NCBI RefSeq assembly: GCF_041379945.2
Contig: NZ_JBFTXJ020000006.1
Span: 62,001 to 126,000 of the forward strand
Reading direction: 5' to 3'
DNA length: 64,000 bases
From: Aneurinibacillus sp. REN35
GTDB lineage: Bacteria; Bacillota; Bacilli; Aneurinibacillales; Aneurinibacillaceae
The translations under genes and the position numbers were made by a program. This document shows positions 23,715 to 32,643 of the stretch, piece after piece; the stretch's first letter is position 1, and every line of letters begins with the position of its first letter. A model generated the notes under the pieces. The model ran no database searches, was not told where the DNA came from, and saw nothing but the letters and a program-made list of their open reading frames with translations.

Positions 23715-24044
23715 ATGAGCGAAACAGTGATTAAATGCGACCAATGCAAGAATGATTTTGTTGTCGGTGAATTAAAGCATGCACCCTCGGTTAATGAAAT
23801 CCAGCGTGTGTACTTCTCTTGTCCTCACTGCCAGGCAGATTACACAGCATACTACACGAACCAGGCAATAAGAGAGAGGCAGACTGAGATTAATGAATTG
23901 AATGAGAAGCTGCATAACGCAAAATCTGACAAGACGAAGGACAAGTATAACGAAGAGATCGAAACACTGACCAAGCATAATAAGCAAGAGATGGAGCTGC
24001 TGCGCAAACAGATTGAAGGCGATAGTGATGACAAGGAATCCTGA
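23715..24044 (+). CDS. Zinc-ribbon prophage protein with coiled coil
   Basis: 109 residues from ATG 23715 (TGGAGGAGT upstream). Two CxxC pairs, IKCDQCKNDF and SCPHCQADY, form a zinc ribbon. A charged coiled coil follows (EINELNEKLHNAKSDKTKDK). It overlaps the HNH gene by 17 bp. Similar proteins stand before HNH genes at cos ends of Firmicute phages. Confidence 0.7.
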   Translation: MSETVIKCDQCKNDFVVGELKHAPSVNEIQRVYFSCPHCQADYTAYYTNQAIRERQTEINELNEKLHNAKSDKTKDKYNEEIETLTKHNKQEMELLRKQIEGDSDDKES

Positions 24045-24387
24045 GCAAGATCGGTACTATGACAGGTACAAACGTAATAAAGAAGCCAAGCGATTTTATG
24101 ATAGTGCAGCTTGGCGTAAATGCCGGGATTATGTACTAAAACGTGACAACTATCTTTGTCAGCTATGTCTCAAGCAAGGCAGGAAACTGAAGCCAGCCGA
24201 TACGGTGCATCATATTAAACACTTTGATGAAGCACCAGAGCTTGCGCTGGATCCCGACAACCTGGAGAGTATCTGCGCTTCCTGCCATAACAAAGAGCAT
24301 CCAGAGAAGGGACAGGGCAGGGCTAAGTCAAGGAAGAAGTGTAAGGCGAAAGTGGTAAAGGCAAAAGCGAATAGGGAAGTATGGTAG
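24028..24387 (+). CDS. HNH endonuclease next to the packaging site
   Basis: 119 residues. YDSAAWRKCRDYVLKRDNYL-CQLCLKQGR...ADTVHHIKHFDEAPELALDP-NLESICASCHNKEH gives the H-N-H active site (HHI, DNL, H) and two CxxC zinc pairs. In HK97-type phages with cos ends an HNH protein next to TerS stimulates TerL cleavage at cos. The gene is placed immediately left of the probable cos region. Confidence 0.9.
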   Translation: MTRNPEQDRYYDRYKRNKEAKRFYDSAAWRKCRDYVLKRDNYLCQLCLKQGRKLKPADTVHHIKHFDEAPELALDPDNLESICASCHNKEHPEKGQGRAKSRKKCKAKVVKAKANREVW

Positions 24388-24419
24388 TGGTCACTCAATG
24401 GGTGGCTTTTTTTATTTTG

Positions 24420-24602
24420 AATGGCACGTTTTCAGACGCACAGAAAGGCATCTGTGAGCGGCGATAGCAATTAGAGACACAGAAGGAGTCAGAACGCTCT
24501 GTAGCCCCCCTACCCTCGAAATTGGGGGGGCGAGGCGCCACAGACCGGCGGGGCCCCTTCGTTTTCGGCGCGGACCAATTTTTCTATGTGAGGGGGGGTA
24601 GC
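24420..24602 (+). other. Probable cos (DNA packaging) region
   Basis: Gene-free stretch between HNH and TerS genes with an unusual G/C-run pattern: AGCCCCCCTACCC, TTGGGGGGGCGAGGCGCC, CAGACCGGCGGGGCCCC. Firmicute HK97-like phages with this gene order (HNH, cos, terS, terL) have 3'-overhang cohesive ends in such GC-rich sequence, often around ACCGGCGGGG. The exact cut cannot be read from the sequence. Confidence 0.6.
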
Positions 24603-24980
24603 ATGTATAAGCCTAAGAAGATCATAAAGGACCGTGAAGCGAAAAAGTTGTTTGAAATTCTCGTTGAGGAGCTACGAATCGATGCGAACTTGAGCGAGCG
24701 GACCATCATGCTGGTAGATAATATCGTTCTGCTTGAACAGTTAAAACAGGAGCACCAGAGGGACATCAAGGAGCGTGGTACTGTTGAGCTATTCGAAAAT
24801 GGCTCCCAGAAAATGTGGCGTGAGAACAAGTCTGTTGATAAAATCCTTAAGATCGTAGAACAACAGCGCAAGCTTCAAGCAGAGCTGAAACTCACCCCTG
24901 CCTCCGATAGAAAAGTGTCTGGCCCACTTTCCAATGGTGAGGGCGATAGCGGCAAGGGTGATGAGTTTGATAGATTCTAA
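24603..24980 (+). CDS. terS: Terminase small subunit, P27 family
   Basis: 125 residues from ATG 24603 (GAGGGGGGGT upstream). KKLFEILVEELRIDANLSERT-IMLVDNIVLLEQLKQEHQ...KILKIVEQQRKLQAELKLTPASD is the P27/lambdaSa2-type small terminase. It recognises cos and presents DNA to TerL. It overlaps terL by 20 bp. Confidence 0.85.
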   Translation: MYKPKKIIKDREAKKLFEILVEELRIDANLSERTIMLVDNIVLLEQLKQEHQRDIKERGTVELFENGSQKMWRENKSVDKILKIVEQQRKLQAELKLTPASDRKVSGPLSNGEGDSGKGDEFDRF

Positions 24981-26652
24981 GCTTCTTGCTACGGCCTATG
25001 CCGAGGATGTGCTTTCTGGCAAAATTATTGCTTCAAAAAAGGTCAAAATGGCCTGTAAACGACACATAAACGATCTAAAAAGGCAGGGAACAGATGCTTT
25101 TCCCTTCATTTTTGATGAGGAAAAAGCGTTCAGACCTATCGATTATATTCAACGATTCTGCAAACCGTCACAGGGGGATTATGACCGGTTAGAACTGCAA
25201 CCGTGGCAGCATTTTATCATCGGGTCGCTTTACGGATGGGTTCATAAAGATACCGGTCTTCGCCGCTTTCGTGAGGGGCTTATTTTTGTTGGCAGGAAAA
25301 ACGGGAAAACCACGAAGATTTCCGGTCTTTCTTTATATGCAGCTTCCAAAGACGGAGAAAACGGGGCGAGGGTGTTTCAGCTCGCCAATTCAAAGGAACA
25401 GGCGAGGGAACTGTTTGATGAGTGCAAGGCTATGGTTAAGGCATCCACGCTCTTGAACCGGCACTTTGATGAAACACTCCATGAGATCCGTTTCGGTCGT
25501 ACAATGTCAAAAATTATGCCGCTGGCTACAGACAGTAAGAAGCTGGATGGAAAGAACTGTTCCTTTGGGGTATTCGACGAGATTCATGAGTATAAAAACT
25601 ATAAGCTGATTAACGTAATCAAGAACAGTACCGGTGCCAGGCGACAGCCATTACTCTTGTACATCACAACGGCCGGCTATCAGTTGGACGGTCCACTTAT
25701 GGATTATTACGAAAAAGCTGCCGATGTTTTGGAAGGGGTCATTCAGGACGAACGGTCTTTTTATTATATGGCCGAGTTGGATGAAGAAGATGATATTGAG
25801 GATCCGGCGAACTGGATAAAAGCGAATCCGAACCTCGGGGTGACTTTGAAGCTTGAAACGTTAATTGAGGAATGGGAAACGAGAAAACACATTCCGGCCG
25901 AGCGAAATGACTTCATTACCAAAAGGTTGAACCGATTTGTTCAATCGGATGAGCAGTCTTTCATTGATTTCGAGGTTATCAAGCGGAATGACGCTGTAAT
26001 TGACCTGAAAGAGTTGGAGGGTCGTACCTGCATCGGCGGTTTTGACTTGTCACAAACGGAGGATTTTACCTCTGCCGACTTGGAATTTATTCTTGATGAC
26101 GGGCGAATATTTGTGCTATCTCATTCCTGGGTACCAAGAAAAAAGGTGTTAGAAGACAACGACAACCTCCCTTTCCGCGAATGGGAAGAAGAAGGCTTAT
26201 TGACTATCATTCCGGGAGATTATGTGAAGCATGAGTATGTTTTCGATTGGTTTGTAGCACAGTCCCAGCACTTTCCTATAGATTTGATTACCTATGACCC
26301 GGCGAATGCTTTCCGACTTGTGAAGGATTTGGAGACTTATGGATTTCAAACAGAGAAGGTTCGGCAGGGAGCATTAACGCTCAGCCCCGCCTTGAAAGAC
26401 ATCAAGGAACTGCTGCTCGATGGCAAGGTGGTCTACAACCGAAACCGCCTTTTCCGTTGGTATCTGAACAATGTAAAGTTGGTGGATGACAGAAATGGTA
26501 ACTGGATGCCCACCAAACAGAACCGATATCGCAAAATCGACGGGTTCGCTGCCTGGTTGAACTCTCACACTGAAGTGATGAAACGAATGGCGGTTCCGCA
26601 ACCGAGTGGAAAGGTGGAGTTTGTATCCATGAAAGACCTGTTAAGGAGGTGA
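24961..26652 (+). CDS. terL: Terminase large subunit
   Basis: 563 residues from ATG 24961. Walker A in LIFVGRKNGKTT (about 108-118), Walker B in GVFDEIHEY (about 199-207), and a C-terminal nuclease (CIGGFDLSQTEDFTSADLEF; LITYDPANAF). This is the HK97-like, DUF/Terminase_1 family motor that translocates DNA into the procapsid. Full length, no break. Confidence 0.96.
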   Translation: MSLIDSKLLATAYAEDVLSGKIIASKKVKMACKRHINDLKRQGTDAFPFIFDEEKAFRPIDYIQRFCKPSQGDYDRLELQPWQHFIIGSLYGWVHKDTGLRRFREGLIFVGRKNGKTTKISGLSLYAASKDGENGARVFQLANSKEQARELFDECKAMVKASTLLNRHFDETLHEIRFGRTMSKIMPLATDSKKLDGKNCSFGVFDEIHEYKNYKLINVIKNSTGARRQPLLLYITTAGYQLDGPLMDYYEKAADVLEGVIQDERSFYYMAELDEEDDIEDPANWIKANPNLGVTLKLETLIEEWETRKHIPAERNDFITKRLNRFVQSDEQSFIDFEVIKRNDAVIDLKELEGRTCIGGFDLSQTEDFTSADLEFILDDGRIFVLSHSWVPRKKVLEDNDNLPFREWEEEGLLTIIPGDYVKHEYVFDWFVAQSQHFPIDLITYDPANAFRLVKDLETYGFQTEKVRQGALTLSPALKDIKELLLDGKVVYNRNRLFRWYLNNVKLVDDRNGNWMPTKQNRYRKIDGFAAWLNSHTEVMKRMAVPQPSGKVEFVSMKDLLRR

Positions 26653-26660
26653 GGAAATTT

Positions 26661-27863
26661 GTGAAATTAAGACAAAGAGCGCGCTTGGCTTGGGATGTAT
26701 TCCGAAATAAGGTAAGTGGTCCAGGTTATGATTTTACGAAGTGGTTTTCGCCACGGAACATCTTTGTTGGTCGTTCGGGTGAAACGTTAGCAACAAACGA
26801 GACAATATTTGCTGCGATTTCGAGGTTATCAAACGCAATGGCAAGCTTGCCGTTAAAGCTTTATCAGGATTTTAGACCAGTACACTCGAAAACAGCCGAC
26901 TTGATTGCTAACGCTCCAAATCCGAATATGACCAGTTTTGATTTTATTCGAACGTTGGAAGTGCTCCGGGACAGTACCGGAAACGGATATGCCATGAAGA
27001 AGTACGACAACAGATTTCAGGTGGAGGCTCTTGTTCTTCTAGATCCGGCTCGTGTGGAGCCTGTCATCGAGAAGAACACCCGGGAACTCTGGTATGAAAT
27101 CGATGGAGATAAAGGACGTTATTACGTACACAACATGGACATCATCCACGTCAAGCATATTCACGGGACAGGATACAAGGGCCTCAATCCTATCGAAGTA
27201 CTCAGGAATACAGTTGATTTCGATGGAAAGGTCAGACAGTTTAGTCTGGATCAGATGGATACGAGAATCGCTGCTTCGTTTATTCTAGAGATGGCTACAC
27301 ATCTTGGAACGGATAAGCGAAAGGAGATTCTCAACAACTTCAAGGAATTTTATCAGGATAATGGTGGAGTTCTTATCCAAGAGGCCGGTATGAAAATCAA
27401 TCCTATTGATCGTAAATTTCTTGATACGAAGGTCTTTGAGGTTGAGCGAATTACCCGTTCCCGTGTAGCTGCTGTCTATAACATGCCGTTGCACATGCTT
27501 GGCGAAACAGAGGGGGCCAGTTATTCCAGTATGGAGCAAATGTCTTTGGAGTTTGTGCAAGGTACACTCGTTCCAATCGTTAGGCAATACGAACAGGAAT
27601 TTAATCGAAAATTACTTACTCCAGAGGAGCGTTTACGCGGACTTGGCTTCAAGTTCAATGTGAACGCTCTTTTGCGTGGTGATACGCAAACCCGTGGCGA
27701 GTTCTACTTCAAGGGAATCCGTTCCGGCTGGTTCAAACCAAACGAGGTTCGGGCCTTCGAGGAGCTGCCGCCGGAACCAGGAGGCGAAAAGCTTTATCTC
27801 AGTGGTGATCTGTATCCCATTGATACACCAATCGAACAACGGAAGGGGGTGAAAGTGGAGTGA
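26661..27863 (+). CDS. Portal protein, HK97 family
   Basis: 400 residues from GTG 26661 (GGAGGTGA eight bases upstream). ATNETIFAAISRLSNAMASLPLKL, LRDSTGNGYAMKKYD, YNMPLHMLGETEGASYSSMEQ and the C-terminal RPNEVRAFEELPP-like segment are typical of HK97 gp3-type portals. It forms the dodecameric channel at the capsid vertex. It overlaps the protease gene by four bases. Confidence 0.95.
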   Translation: MKLRQRARLAWDVFRNKVSGPGYDFTKWFSPRNIFVGRSGETLATNETIFAAISRLSNAMASLPLKLYQDFRPVHSKTADLIANAPNPNMTSFDFIRTLEVLRDSTGNGYAMKKYDNRFQVEALVLLDPARVEPVIEKNTRELWYEIDGDKGRYYVHNMDIIHVKHIHGTGYKGLNPIEVLRNTVDFDGKVRQFSLDQMDTRIAASFILEMATHLGTDKRKEILNNFKEFYQDNGGVLIQEAGMKINPIDRKFLDTKVFEVERITRSRVAAVYNMPLHMLGETEGASYSSMEQMSLEFVQGTLVPIVRQYEQEFNRKLLTPEERLRGLGFKFNVNALLRGDTQTRGEFYFKGIRSGWFKPNEVRAFEELPPEPGGEKLYLSGDLYPIDTPIEQRKGVKVE

Positions 27864-28594
27864 AAAAACGATTTTGGGAGTTCAAAAATGCTATAAACGA
27901 CACTGGAGAGCTTTATATTTACGGTGACATTGTCTCTTATCAATGGGACGACAGCGACACCACAGCTCAGAGTTTTAAGGATGACTTGAAAGCGTTAGGT
28001 GACATCAAGACACTAAACGTTTATATCAATTCTCCAGGGGGCTCTGTGTTCCAGGGACAGGCTATTCACACGATTTTAAAGCGTCACAATGCGCATGTAA
28101 ATGTTCATGTCGATGGAGTGGCTGCTTCTATCGCTAGTGTCATTGCTATGGCAGGAGATACCGTGTATATGCCCAAAAATGCCATGATGATGATTCACAA
28201 TCCGTGGACGTTTGCGATGGGAAATGCACAGGAGCTCCGAAAACAGGCGGATGCTCTCGACAAGATTGGTGAAAGCATTATTGAAGCGTACCTCAGCAAG
28301 ACAGGCGATAGGATGAGTCGGGAGCAGCTTGCTGAAATCATGGATGCGGAAACATGGCTCAGTGCTCAGGAATGCTTTGACTATGGCCTCTGCGACGAAA
28401 TTGTTGAGGCTCAGGAAATCGTGGCTAGCGCCAATACGGAATTACTTTCTCGATTCAAAAACGTACCGGAAACACTAAAAAACGCGCTGAAAAAGCCGGA
28501 AAACGAGCTGATTGGTGAGGAAGAACGGCAAAAAATGATTGCTGAGTCCAAGGGGAACATCGAAAAAATAAATAAAATTTTGGGAGGAATGTAA
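27860..28594 (+). CDS. ClpP-like prohead protease
   Basis: 244 residues. ClpP fold with catalytic Ser90 in VDGVAASIASV and His113 in MMIHNPWTFA; substrate loop INSPGGSVFQGQAIH. It cleaves the capsid precursor during maturation of HK97-type heads. Located between portal and major capsid, as usual. Confidence 0.95.
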   Translation: MKKRFWEFKNAINDTGELYIYGDIVSYQWDDSDTTAQSFKDDLKALGDIKTLNVYINSPGGSVFQGQAIHTILKRHNAHVNVHVDGVAASIASVIAMAGDTVYMPKNAMMMIHNPWTFAMGNAQELRKQADALDKIGESIIEAYLSKTGDRMSREQLAEIMDAETWLSAQECFDYGLCDEIVEAQEIVASANTELLSRFKNVPETLKNALKKPENELIGEEERQKMIAESKGNIEKINKILGGM

Positions 28595-28596
28595 TT

Positions 28597-29799
28597 GTGA
28601 AAAAGAATCTCTACTTACCTATGAAGAACCTTCAGTTCTTCGCTGCAAGCACGCTTTATGATTTAAAAGAGAAAATGGCAACAGTGGGCGCCCAACTAAC
28701 AAACATTGAGAATCAGCTTATGGACAAGCTGGCGAATCCTGCTGTACCCATGAACGAAATTACGGATCTGAAAAACCAGAAAAATGACCTGCAGGAACGC
28801 TTCAACCTGTTGAAAGAGCAACATGACAAGATAGAACAAGAGCAGAAAGCCAAATTGAAGAACGATAATCCCATTGCGGCAGCTCACTCTGATAAAGATA
28901 AAATCATTGCGGCCAAGGCAGAGTTTATTCGTGCGGCTATTCAAGGTCGACCAGTATCTCAGGATGCGCAGAATATTCTTCGTGCCCTGCCAAGTCCGCA
29001 TCCTACTGGGGGCGATAAGTTCCTACCGACTACCATGTCTAATGAACTCCTGTCTGAGCCATTGGTGAAAAATCCGTTGCGTGATGTAGTCCGGATTTCT
29101 AACATCAAAGGCTTGGAGTTGCCGAAAATCGCCTTCACAATTGATGACGACGATTTTATCACAGACGAGCAAACGGCCAAAGAATTAAAATTGACCGGTG
29201 ACAAGGTAACCTTTGGACGAAACAAATTTAAAATCTTTGCGGCTATTTCTGACACGGTTATTCATGGCTCGGATTTAGATTTAGTGAACTATGTAGAGAA
29301 CGCTCTGCGTTCTGGATTAGCTGCCAAGGAAAAAAAGGTTTCCTTTGCTACCACTCCGAAAGCAGGAGAAGAACACATGAGTTTCTATTCTGCACAAAAT
29401 GGTATCGCACAAGTCAGCGGCATAAACAAATACAAGGCGATTAAAGCGGCTCTGACTGCCTTGCATGAAGATTACCGGGAAAACGCAACAATTGTAATGA
29501 CGTATGCAGATTACTCCGATATTATCGAGTCATTATCTGGTCCGAATGGTTCGTACTACGATGCCCCACCAGAGCGTGTACTGGGCAAGCCAGTTGTTTT
29601 TTCAGACTCCGCAGTTGACCCAATTGTTGGTGACTTCAACTATGCTCGTTTGAACTACGATGGGGAATTGATTTACGAAACTGATAAGGACGTAAAGACC
29701 GGGGATTATCTGTTCGTGCTAACAGCATGGTTTGACCAAGCAATCCTTCTGAAATCAGCCTTCCGGATTGCCAAGGTAACACAAGCACCAGTAGCTTAG
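28597..29799 (+). CDS. Major capsid protein, HK97 fold, with N-terminal scaffold
   Basis: 400 residues, GTG start 28597 (GGGAGGAATG upstream). The N-terminal about 105 residues form a coiled-coil delta/scaffold domain (LYDLKEKMATVGAQLTNIEN...NLLKEQHDKIEQEQKAK) which the upstream protease should remove. The HK97 shell domain follows (PTTMSNELLSEPLVKNPLRD...VTFGRNKFKIFAAISDTVIH...PVVFSDSAVDPIVGDFNYAR). Confidence 0.94.
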   Translation: MKKNLYLPMKNLQFFAASTLYDLKEKMATVGAQLTNIENQLMDKLANPAVPMNEITDLKNQKNDLQERFNLLKEQHDKIEQEQKAKLKNDNPIAAAHSDKDKIIAAKAEFIRAAIQGRPVSQDAQNILRALPSPHPTGGDKFLPTTMSNELLSEPLVKNPLRDVVRISNIKGLELPKIAFTIDDDDFITDEQTAKELKLTGDKVTFGRNKFKIFAAISDTVIHGSDLDLVNYVENALRSGLAAKEKKVSFATTPKAGEEHMSFYSAQNGIAQVSGINKYKAIKAALTALHEDYRENATIVMTYADYSDIIESLSGPNGSYYDAPPERVLGKPVVFSDSAVDPIVGDFNYARLNYDGELIYETDKDVKTGDYLFVLTAWFDQAILLKSAFRIAKVTQAPVA

Positions 29800-29819
29800 T
29801 GATAAAGGGGGCGTGGTGA

Positions 29820-30086
29820 ATGCCGACGCTTGAAGAATTAAAAACATATCTAAGGATTGATGGAAGTGAGGATGATATGGTCCTCACTCTTTTGCTTTCA
29901 GCAGCGAAAGAATATCTGCTTAATGCTGGCGTCCCGGAGTCGAATAGTGCTTTATACAAGCTAGCGATCATGATGTATGTGGCATTGCACTATGAGAATC
30001 GTGATCCAAGCATGAAAGTAGAAAAGTTCAATTTCGCTTTGGAGAGTATGATTTGGCAATTGAAATCCTATACACCTATTATTTAG
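29820..30086 (+). CDS. Head-tail connector (gp6-like)
   Basis: 88 residues. MPTLEELKTYLRIDGSEDDM-VLTLLLSAAKEYLLNAGV is the standard opening of the phage connector family (QLxR/Phage_connect_1). It forms the ring under the portal. Confidence 0.9.
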   Translation: MPTLEELKTYLRIDGSEDDMVLTLLLSAAKEYLLNAGVPESNSALYKLAIMMYVALHYENRDPSMKVEKFNFALESMIWQLKSYTPII

Positions 30087-30103
30087 AAAGGTGATGATTC
30101 TGC

Positions 30104-30388
30104 ATGGCAAAGTACGAAGTGAAAAAAGAGTTTATCGACAAGAACACTCGTGAGTATTTCGCTGTTGGAGCGTTGTACGTAACGAACAGCAAGGAAAGGG
30201 CAGCCGAGCTTCAAGAAGGCCACTTCCTCGGCGAGAAAGTCGAAGAGACTGAGCTGGATACACGCCTGAAGCATACAGGTGGCGGCTATTACGAACTGCC
30301 AAATGGAGAAAAAATCCGAGGAAAGGACAATGCTGTGGAGGCATTGAAAAAACTTGATGAAGCAACAAGCAGCGATGAAGAAGTATGA
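30104..30388 (+). CDS. Hypothetical head-region protein, 94 residues
   Basis: VKKEFIDKNTREYFAVGALY-VTNSKERAAELQEGHFLGE: a small beta-containing protein of the kind that sits between connector and head closure genes (YqbF-like position in skin). Its end overlaps the head closure start. Function not known. Confidence 0.7.
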   Translation: MAKYEVKKEFIDKNTREYFAVGALYVTNSKERAAELQEGHFLGEKVEETELDTRLKHTGGGYYELPNGEKIRGKDNAVEALKKLDEATSSDEEV

Positions 30389-30714
30389 ACCCAGGTAAGC
30401 TGAATAAGCGCATCACGCTACAGCGTTTTGAGAAAACGAAAGACAGTGAGGGGATTGTAACGGAAGCATGGAATGATGTCGCTACTGTCTGGGCCTCTGC
30501 GGAGCCGTTGCGTGGAAGAGAATACTTTGCCGCAGCAGCGGTCAACCAGGAGAACATAGTGCGCTTTCGTATACGCTACAGACCTGGCGTTACATCAGAG
30601 ATGCGGGTAGTGTATGGCGGCCGACTATTCGATATTAAATCTGTTATTGATGTGAACGAGCGACACCGGGAGCTCCAGCTAATGGCCGAGGAGGTATATG
30701 GAGATGGGGGCTAA
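30385..30714 (+). CDS. Head closure / head-tail adaptor protein
   Basis: 109 residues. MNPGKLNKRITLQRFEKTKD...WASAEPLRGREYFAAAAVNQE...FRIRYRPGVTSEMRVVYGGR-FDIKSVIDVNERHRELQL is the SPP1 gp16-like stopper family, which closes the filled head. Confidence 0.93.
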   Translation: MNPGKLNKRITLQRFEKTKDSEGIVTEAWNDVATVWASAEPLRGREYFAAAAVNQENIVRFRIRYRPGVTSEMRVVYGGRLFDIKSVIDVNERHRELQLMAEEVYGDGG

Positions 30715-31135
30715 CGTGGATTTGCAGGGCTTGCAGCAATTACGGGATAAACTGCAGCGGTTAGGGAACAAAGCGAAAACGGTGGAGAATCAGGCGCTGC
30801 GAGCCGGAGCTGAAGTATTGCGAAGTGAGATTGCGGCGCGGGCTCCTCGCAGTTCCTCTCCTCGCGGACCTGACTCGCCATCGCAAAGCTGGCGGACCGG
30901 ACAGCATGCTGCGGATAACATTAAAATGAGCGGTATCAAGCAAGCGGATGGTGCAAAAATAATCGAGGTCGGTATCCAAAAGGGGGATCGCTCTCATTAT
31001 TTTTACTTGAAGTTTAAAGAGTGGGGGACTAGCAAAATGTCGGCTGAACCCTTTATCGCACCTGCTGTTGAGGAGAAGCGAACAGAGGCAGCTCGTCAAG
31101 TTCATGAAATTATTATGAGGGCACTTAATCTATGA
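30698..31135 (+). CDS. HK97 gp10-like tail/neck protein
   Basis: 145 residues as drawn; ATG 30704 or GTG 30716 (GGAGATGGGGGC upstream) are also possible starts. GLQQLRDKLQRLGNKAKTVE-NQALRAGAEVLRSEIAARAP...FYLKFKEWGTSKMSAEPFIA-PAVEEKR is the gp10 family signature. It joins head and tail. Confidence 0.9.
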   Translation: MEMGANVDLQGLQQLRDKLQRLGNKAKTVENQALRAGAEVLRSEIAARAPRSSSPRGPDSPSQSWRTGQHAADNIKMSGIKQADGAKIIEVGIQKGDRSHYFYLKFKEWGTSKMSAEPFIAPAVEEKRTEAARQVHEIIMRALNL

Positions 31136-31500
31136 TTAATATAAAACCTAAAATTGTTCAAGCGCTTGAGTCCAATCAGGCGCTTGTTTCTTTGCTAGGA
31201 GGAAAGCGCGTCTATCAATTGACAGCTCCTAATCCGAATGAGTTTCCCCGTATCACGTTTTTTGAGATGAACAACATCGATGACAGGTTTGCAGATGATC
31301 AGGCGTTCTCAAGCGAGATTCGCGTTCAAATTGATGTGTGGAGTAAAAAATCTACATCGGATATTGCGAGTGAAGTAGATAAAACGATGAAGGCCATTGA
31401 CTTTAAGCGTACAGCTTCTGCGGACTTATACGAAGATGATACGCAAGTATTTCATAAAGGCATGCGGTATAAAACAAATCGAATCATTGAGGAGGAATAG
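31132..31500 (+). CDS. Tail completion protein (DUF3168-like)
   Basis: 122 residues. KIVQALESNQALVSLLGGKR-VYQLTAPNPNEFPRITFFEM...FSSEIRVQIDVWSKKS: the usual tail terminator between gp10-like and major tail protein. ATGA overlap at the start. Confidence 0.87.
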   Translation: MINIKPKIVQALESNQALVSLLGGKRVYQLTAPNPNEFPRITFFEMNNIDDRFADDQAFSSEIRVQIDVWSKKSTSDIASEVDKTMKAIDFKRTASADLYEDDTQVFHKGMRYKTNRIIEEE

Positions 31501-31503
31501 AGA

Positions 31504-32076
31504 ATGGCAGGCGTACGAGTTGGTTTAAAAGATTTACATTATGCGCTTTTGACAAAAGACGATGCAACCGGCGTGACGTACAGTGCTCCTAAAAAAATTA
31601 TCGGGGCGATTACAGCGAATGTCTCTCCAACAACAAACACAGAGACGCTTTACGCTGATGATGGTCCGTCTGATGTAGCCACAGCGCTGGGGGAGATTAC
31701 TGTCGAGCTGAACGTAAAGGACTTACCGCTTGAAACTCAAGCAGAACTTCTTGGGCATACGCTTGGTTCTGACGGAGTTCTTTTGAAGAACGCGGATGAT
31801 CAGGCTCCGTATGTGGCAATTGGCTTTAGGTCTAAAAAATCAAATGGAAAGGACCGTTTTGTTTGGCTGTTCAAGGGCAAATTCCAGCCAAATGAAGAAG
31901 AATACCAAACAAGAGAAGATTCCCCAAGCTTCCAGACACCTACGATTGAAGGAACGTTCGTAAAACGGGAGTTTGATGGAAACTGGCAAGCGATTGGTGA
32001 TGAGGACGCAACAGGCTTTACAGCAGCCACAGCGCAAGCATGGTTTACCAAGGTGTACGAGACGCCGGTGGCTTAA
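31504..32076 (+). CDS. Major tail tube protein (phi13/TP901-1 type)
   Basis: 190 residues. GVRVGLKDLHYALLTKDDAT...ETLYADDGPSDVATALGEIT-VELNVKDLPLE...VAIGFRSKKSNGKDRFVWLF-KGKFQPNEEEYQTRED is the phi13-type tail tube. It polymerises around the tape measure. Confidence 0.94.
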   Translation: MAGVRVGLKDLHYALLTKDDATGVTYSAPKKIIGAITANVSPTTNTETLYADDGPSDVATALGEITVELNVKDLPLETQAELLGHTLGSDGVLLKNADDQAPYVAIGFRSKKSNGKDRFVWLFKGKFQPNEEEYQTREDSPSFQTPTIEGTFVKREFDGNWQAIGDEDATGFTAATAQAWFTKVYETPVA

Positions 32077-32149
32077 TTTAGCGTATATTTTCAAACAAAA
32101 GGGAGAGGGCTTATAGGCTCTCTCTTTACATTTTAAGGAGGAATACCAT

Positions 32150-32467
32150 ATGGAAATCGCATTGTTTATTAACGGAGAAGAAAAAAGATTCGGAACCGGC
32201 TTTATTTCTGCGCGCATGTTCAGACGCGCGATTGAGATGCAGAAAAAGATGACTGGCGGGGTTACCTCGGGAGAAGACCTGGACGAGGTCGTTGATTATG
32301 TCGTTGATATGTTTGGCGGGAAGTTCACTCGCGAACAGCTGTATGACGGGATGGAAGCTGAAAAGTTTATCCCTACCATCATCAGCTGCATTAATCAGGT
32401 GGTCGGAAAAATTAACACGGTTACAGGTGGGGCAAACGCGGACCCAAACCAGGTGGCGAAGGGCTAG
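32150..32467 (+). CDS. Tail assembly chaperone gpG
   Basis: 105 residues. MEIALFINGEEKRFGTGFIS, then helices: the G product that keeps the tape measure soluble. Upstream AAGGAGGAATACCAT. The gene carries a CCCAAAC slippery heptamer (32443-32449) near its end, from which a -1 shift extends it into the T frame. Confidence 0.88.
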   Translation: MEIALFINGEEKRFGTGFISARMFRRAIEMQKKMTGGVTSGEDLDEVVDYVVDMFGGKFTREQLYDGMEAEKFIPTIISCINQVVGKINTVTGGANADPNQVAKG

Positions 32468-32631
32468 ACCCTTCGGATTTTATTAAAGAACTGTATCTTA
32501 ATTTAATGAAACAAGGGTGGACCATGGGGGATATCGATGACATGGACATCCTTTTTTATTTTGAATTGTTGTTTTATAAACGCGAAGAAAAATCACAGGC
32601 GCCGATGGGCTTTATTGACCAGGTTCTGTAA
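32443..32631 (+). CDS. T extension of gpGT, made by programmed -1 frameshift
   Basis: In the zero frame, GAC CCA AAC reads through C-CCA-AAC; slipping back one base gives CCC AAA, a standard XXXYYYZ site (CCCAAAC, 32443-32449). The -1 frame then stays open from here: GEGLDPSDFIKELYLNLMKQ, then GWTMGDIDDMDILFYFELL, ending IDQVL at 32631, 12 bp before the tape measure start. This is the G/GT layout conserved before tape measure genes. The frame lacks its own good start. Confidence 0.83.
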   Translation, partial: PKPGGEGLDPSDFIKELYLNLMKQGWTMGDIDDMDILFYFELLFYKREEKSQAPMGFIDQVL

Positions 32632-32643
32632 GGAGGCGAGAGG

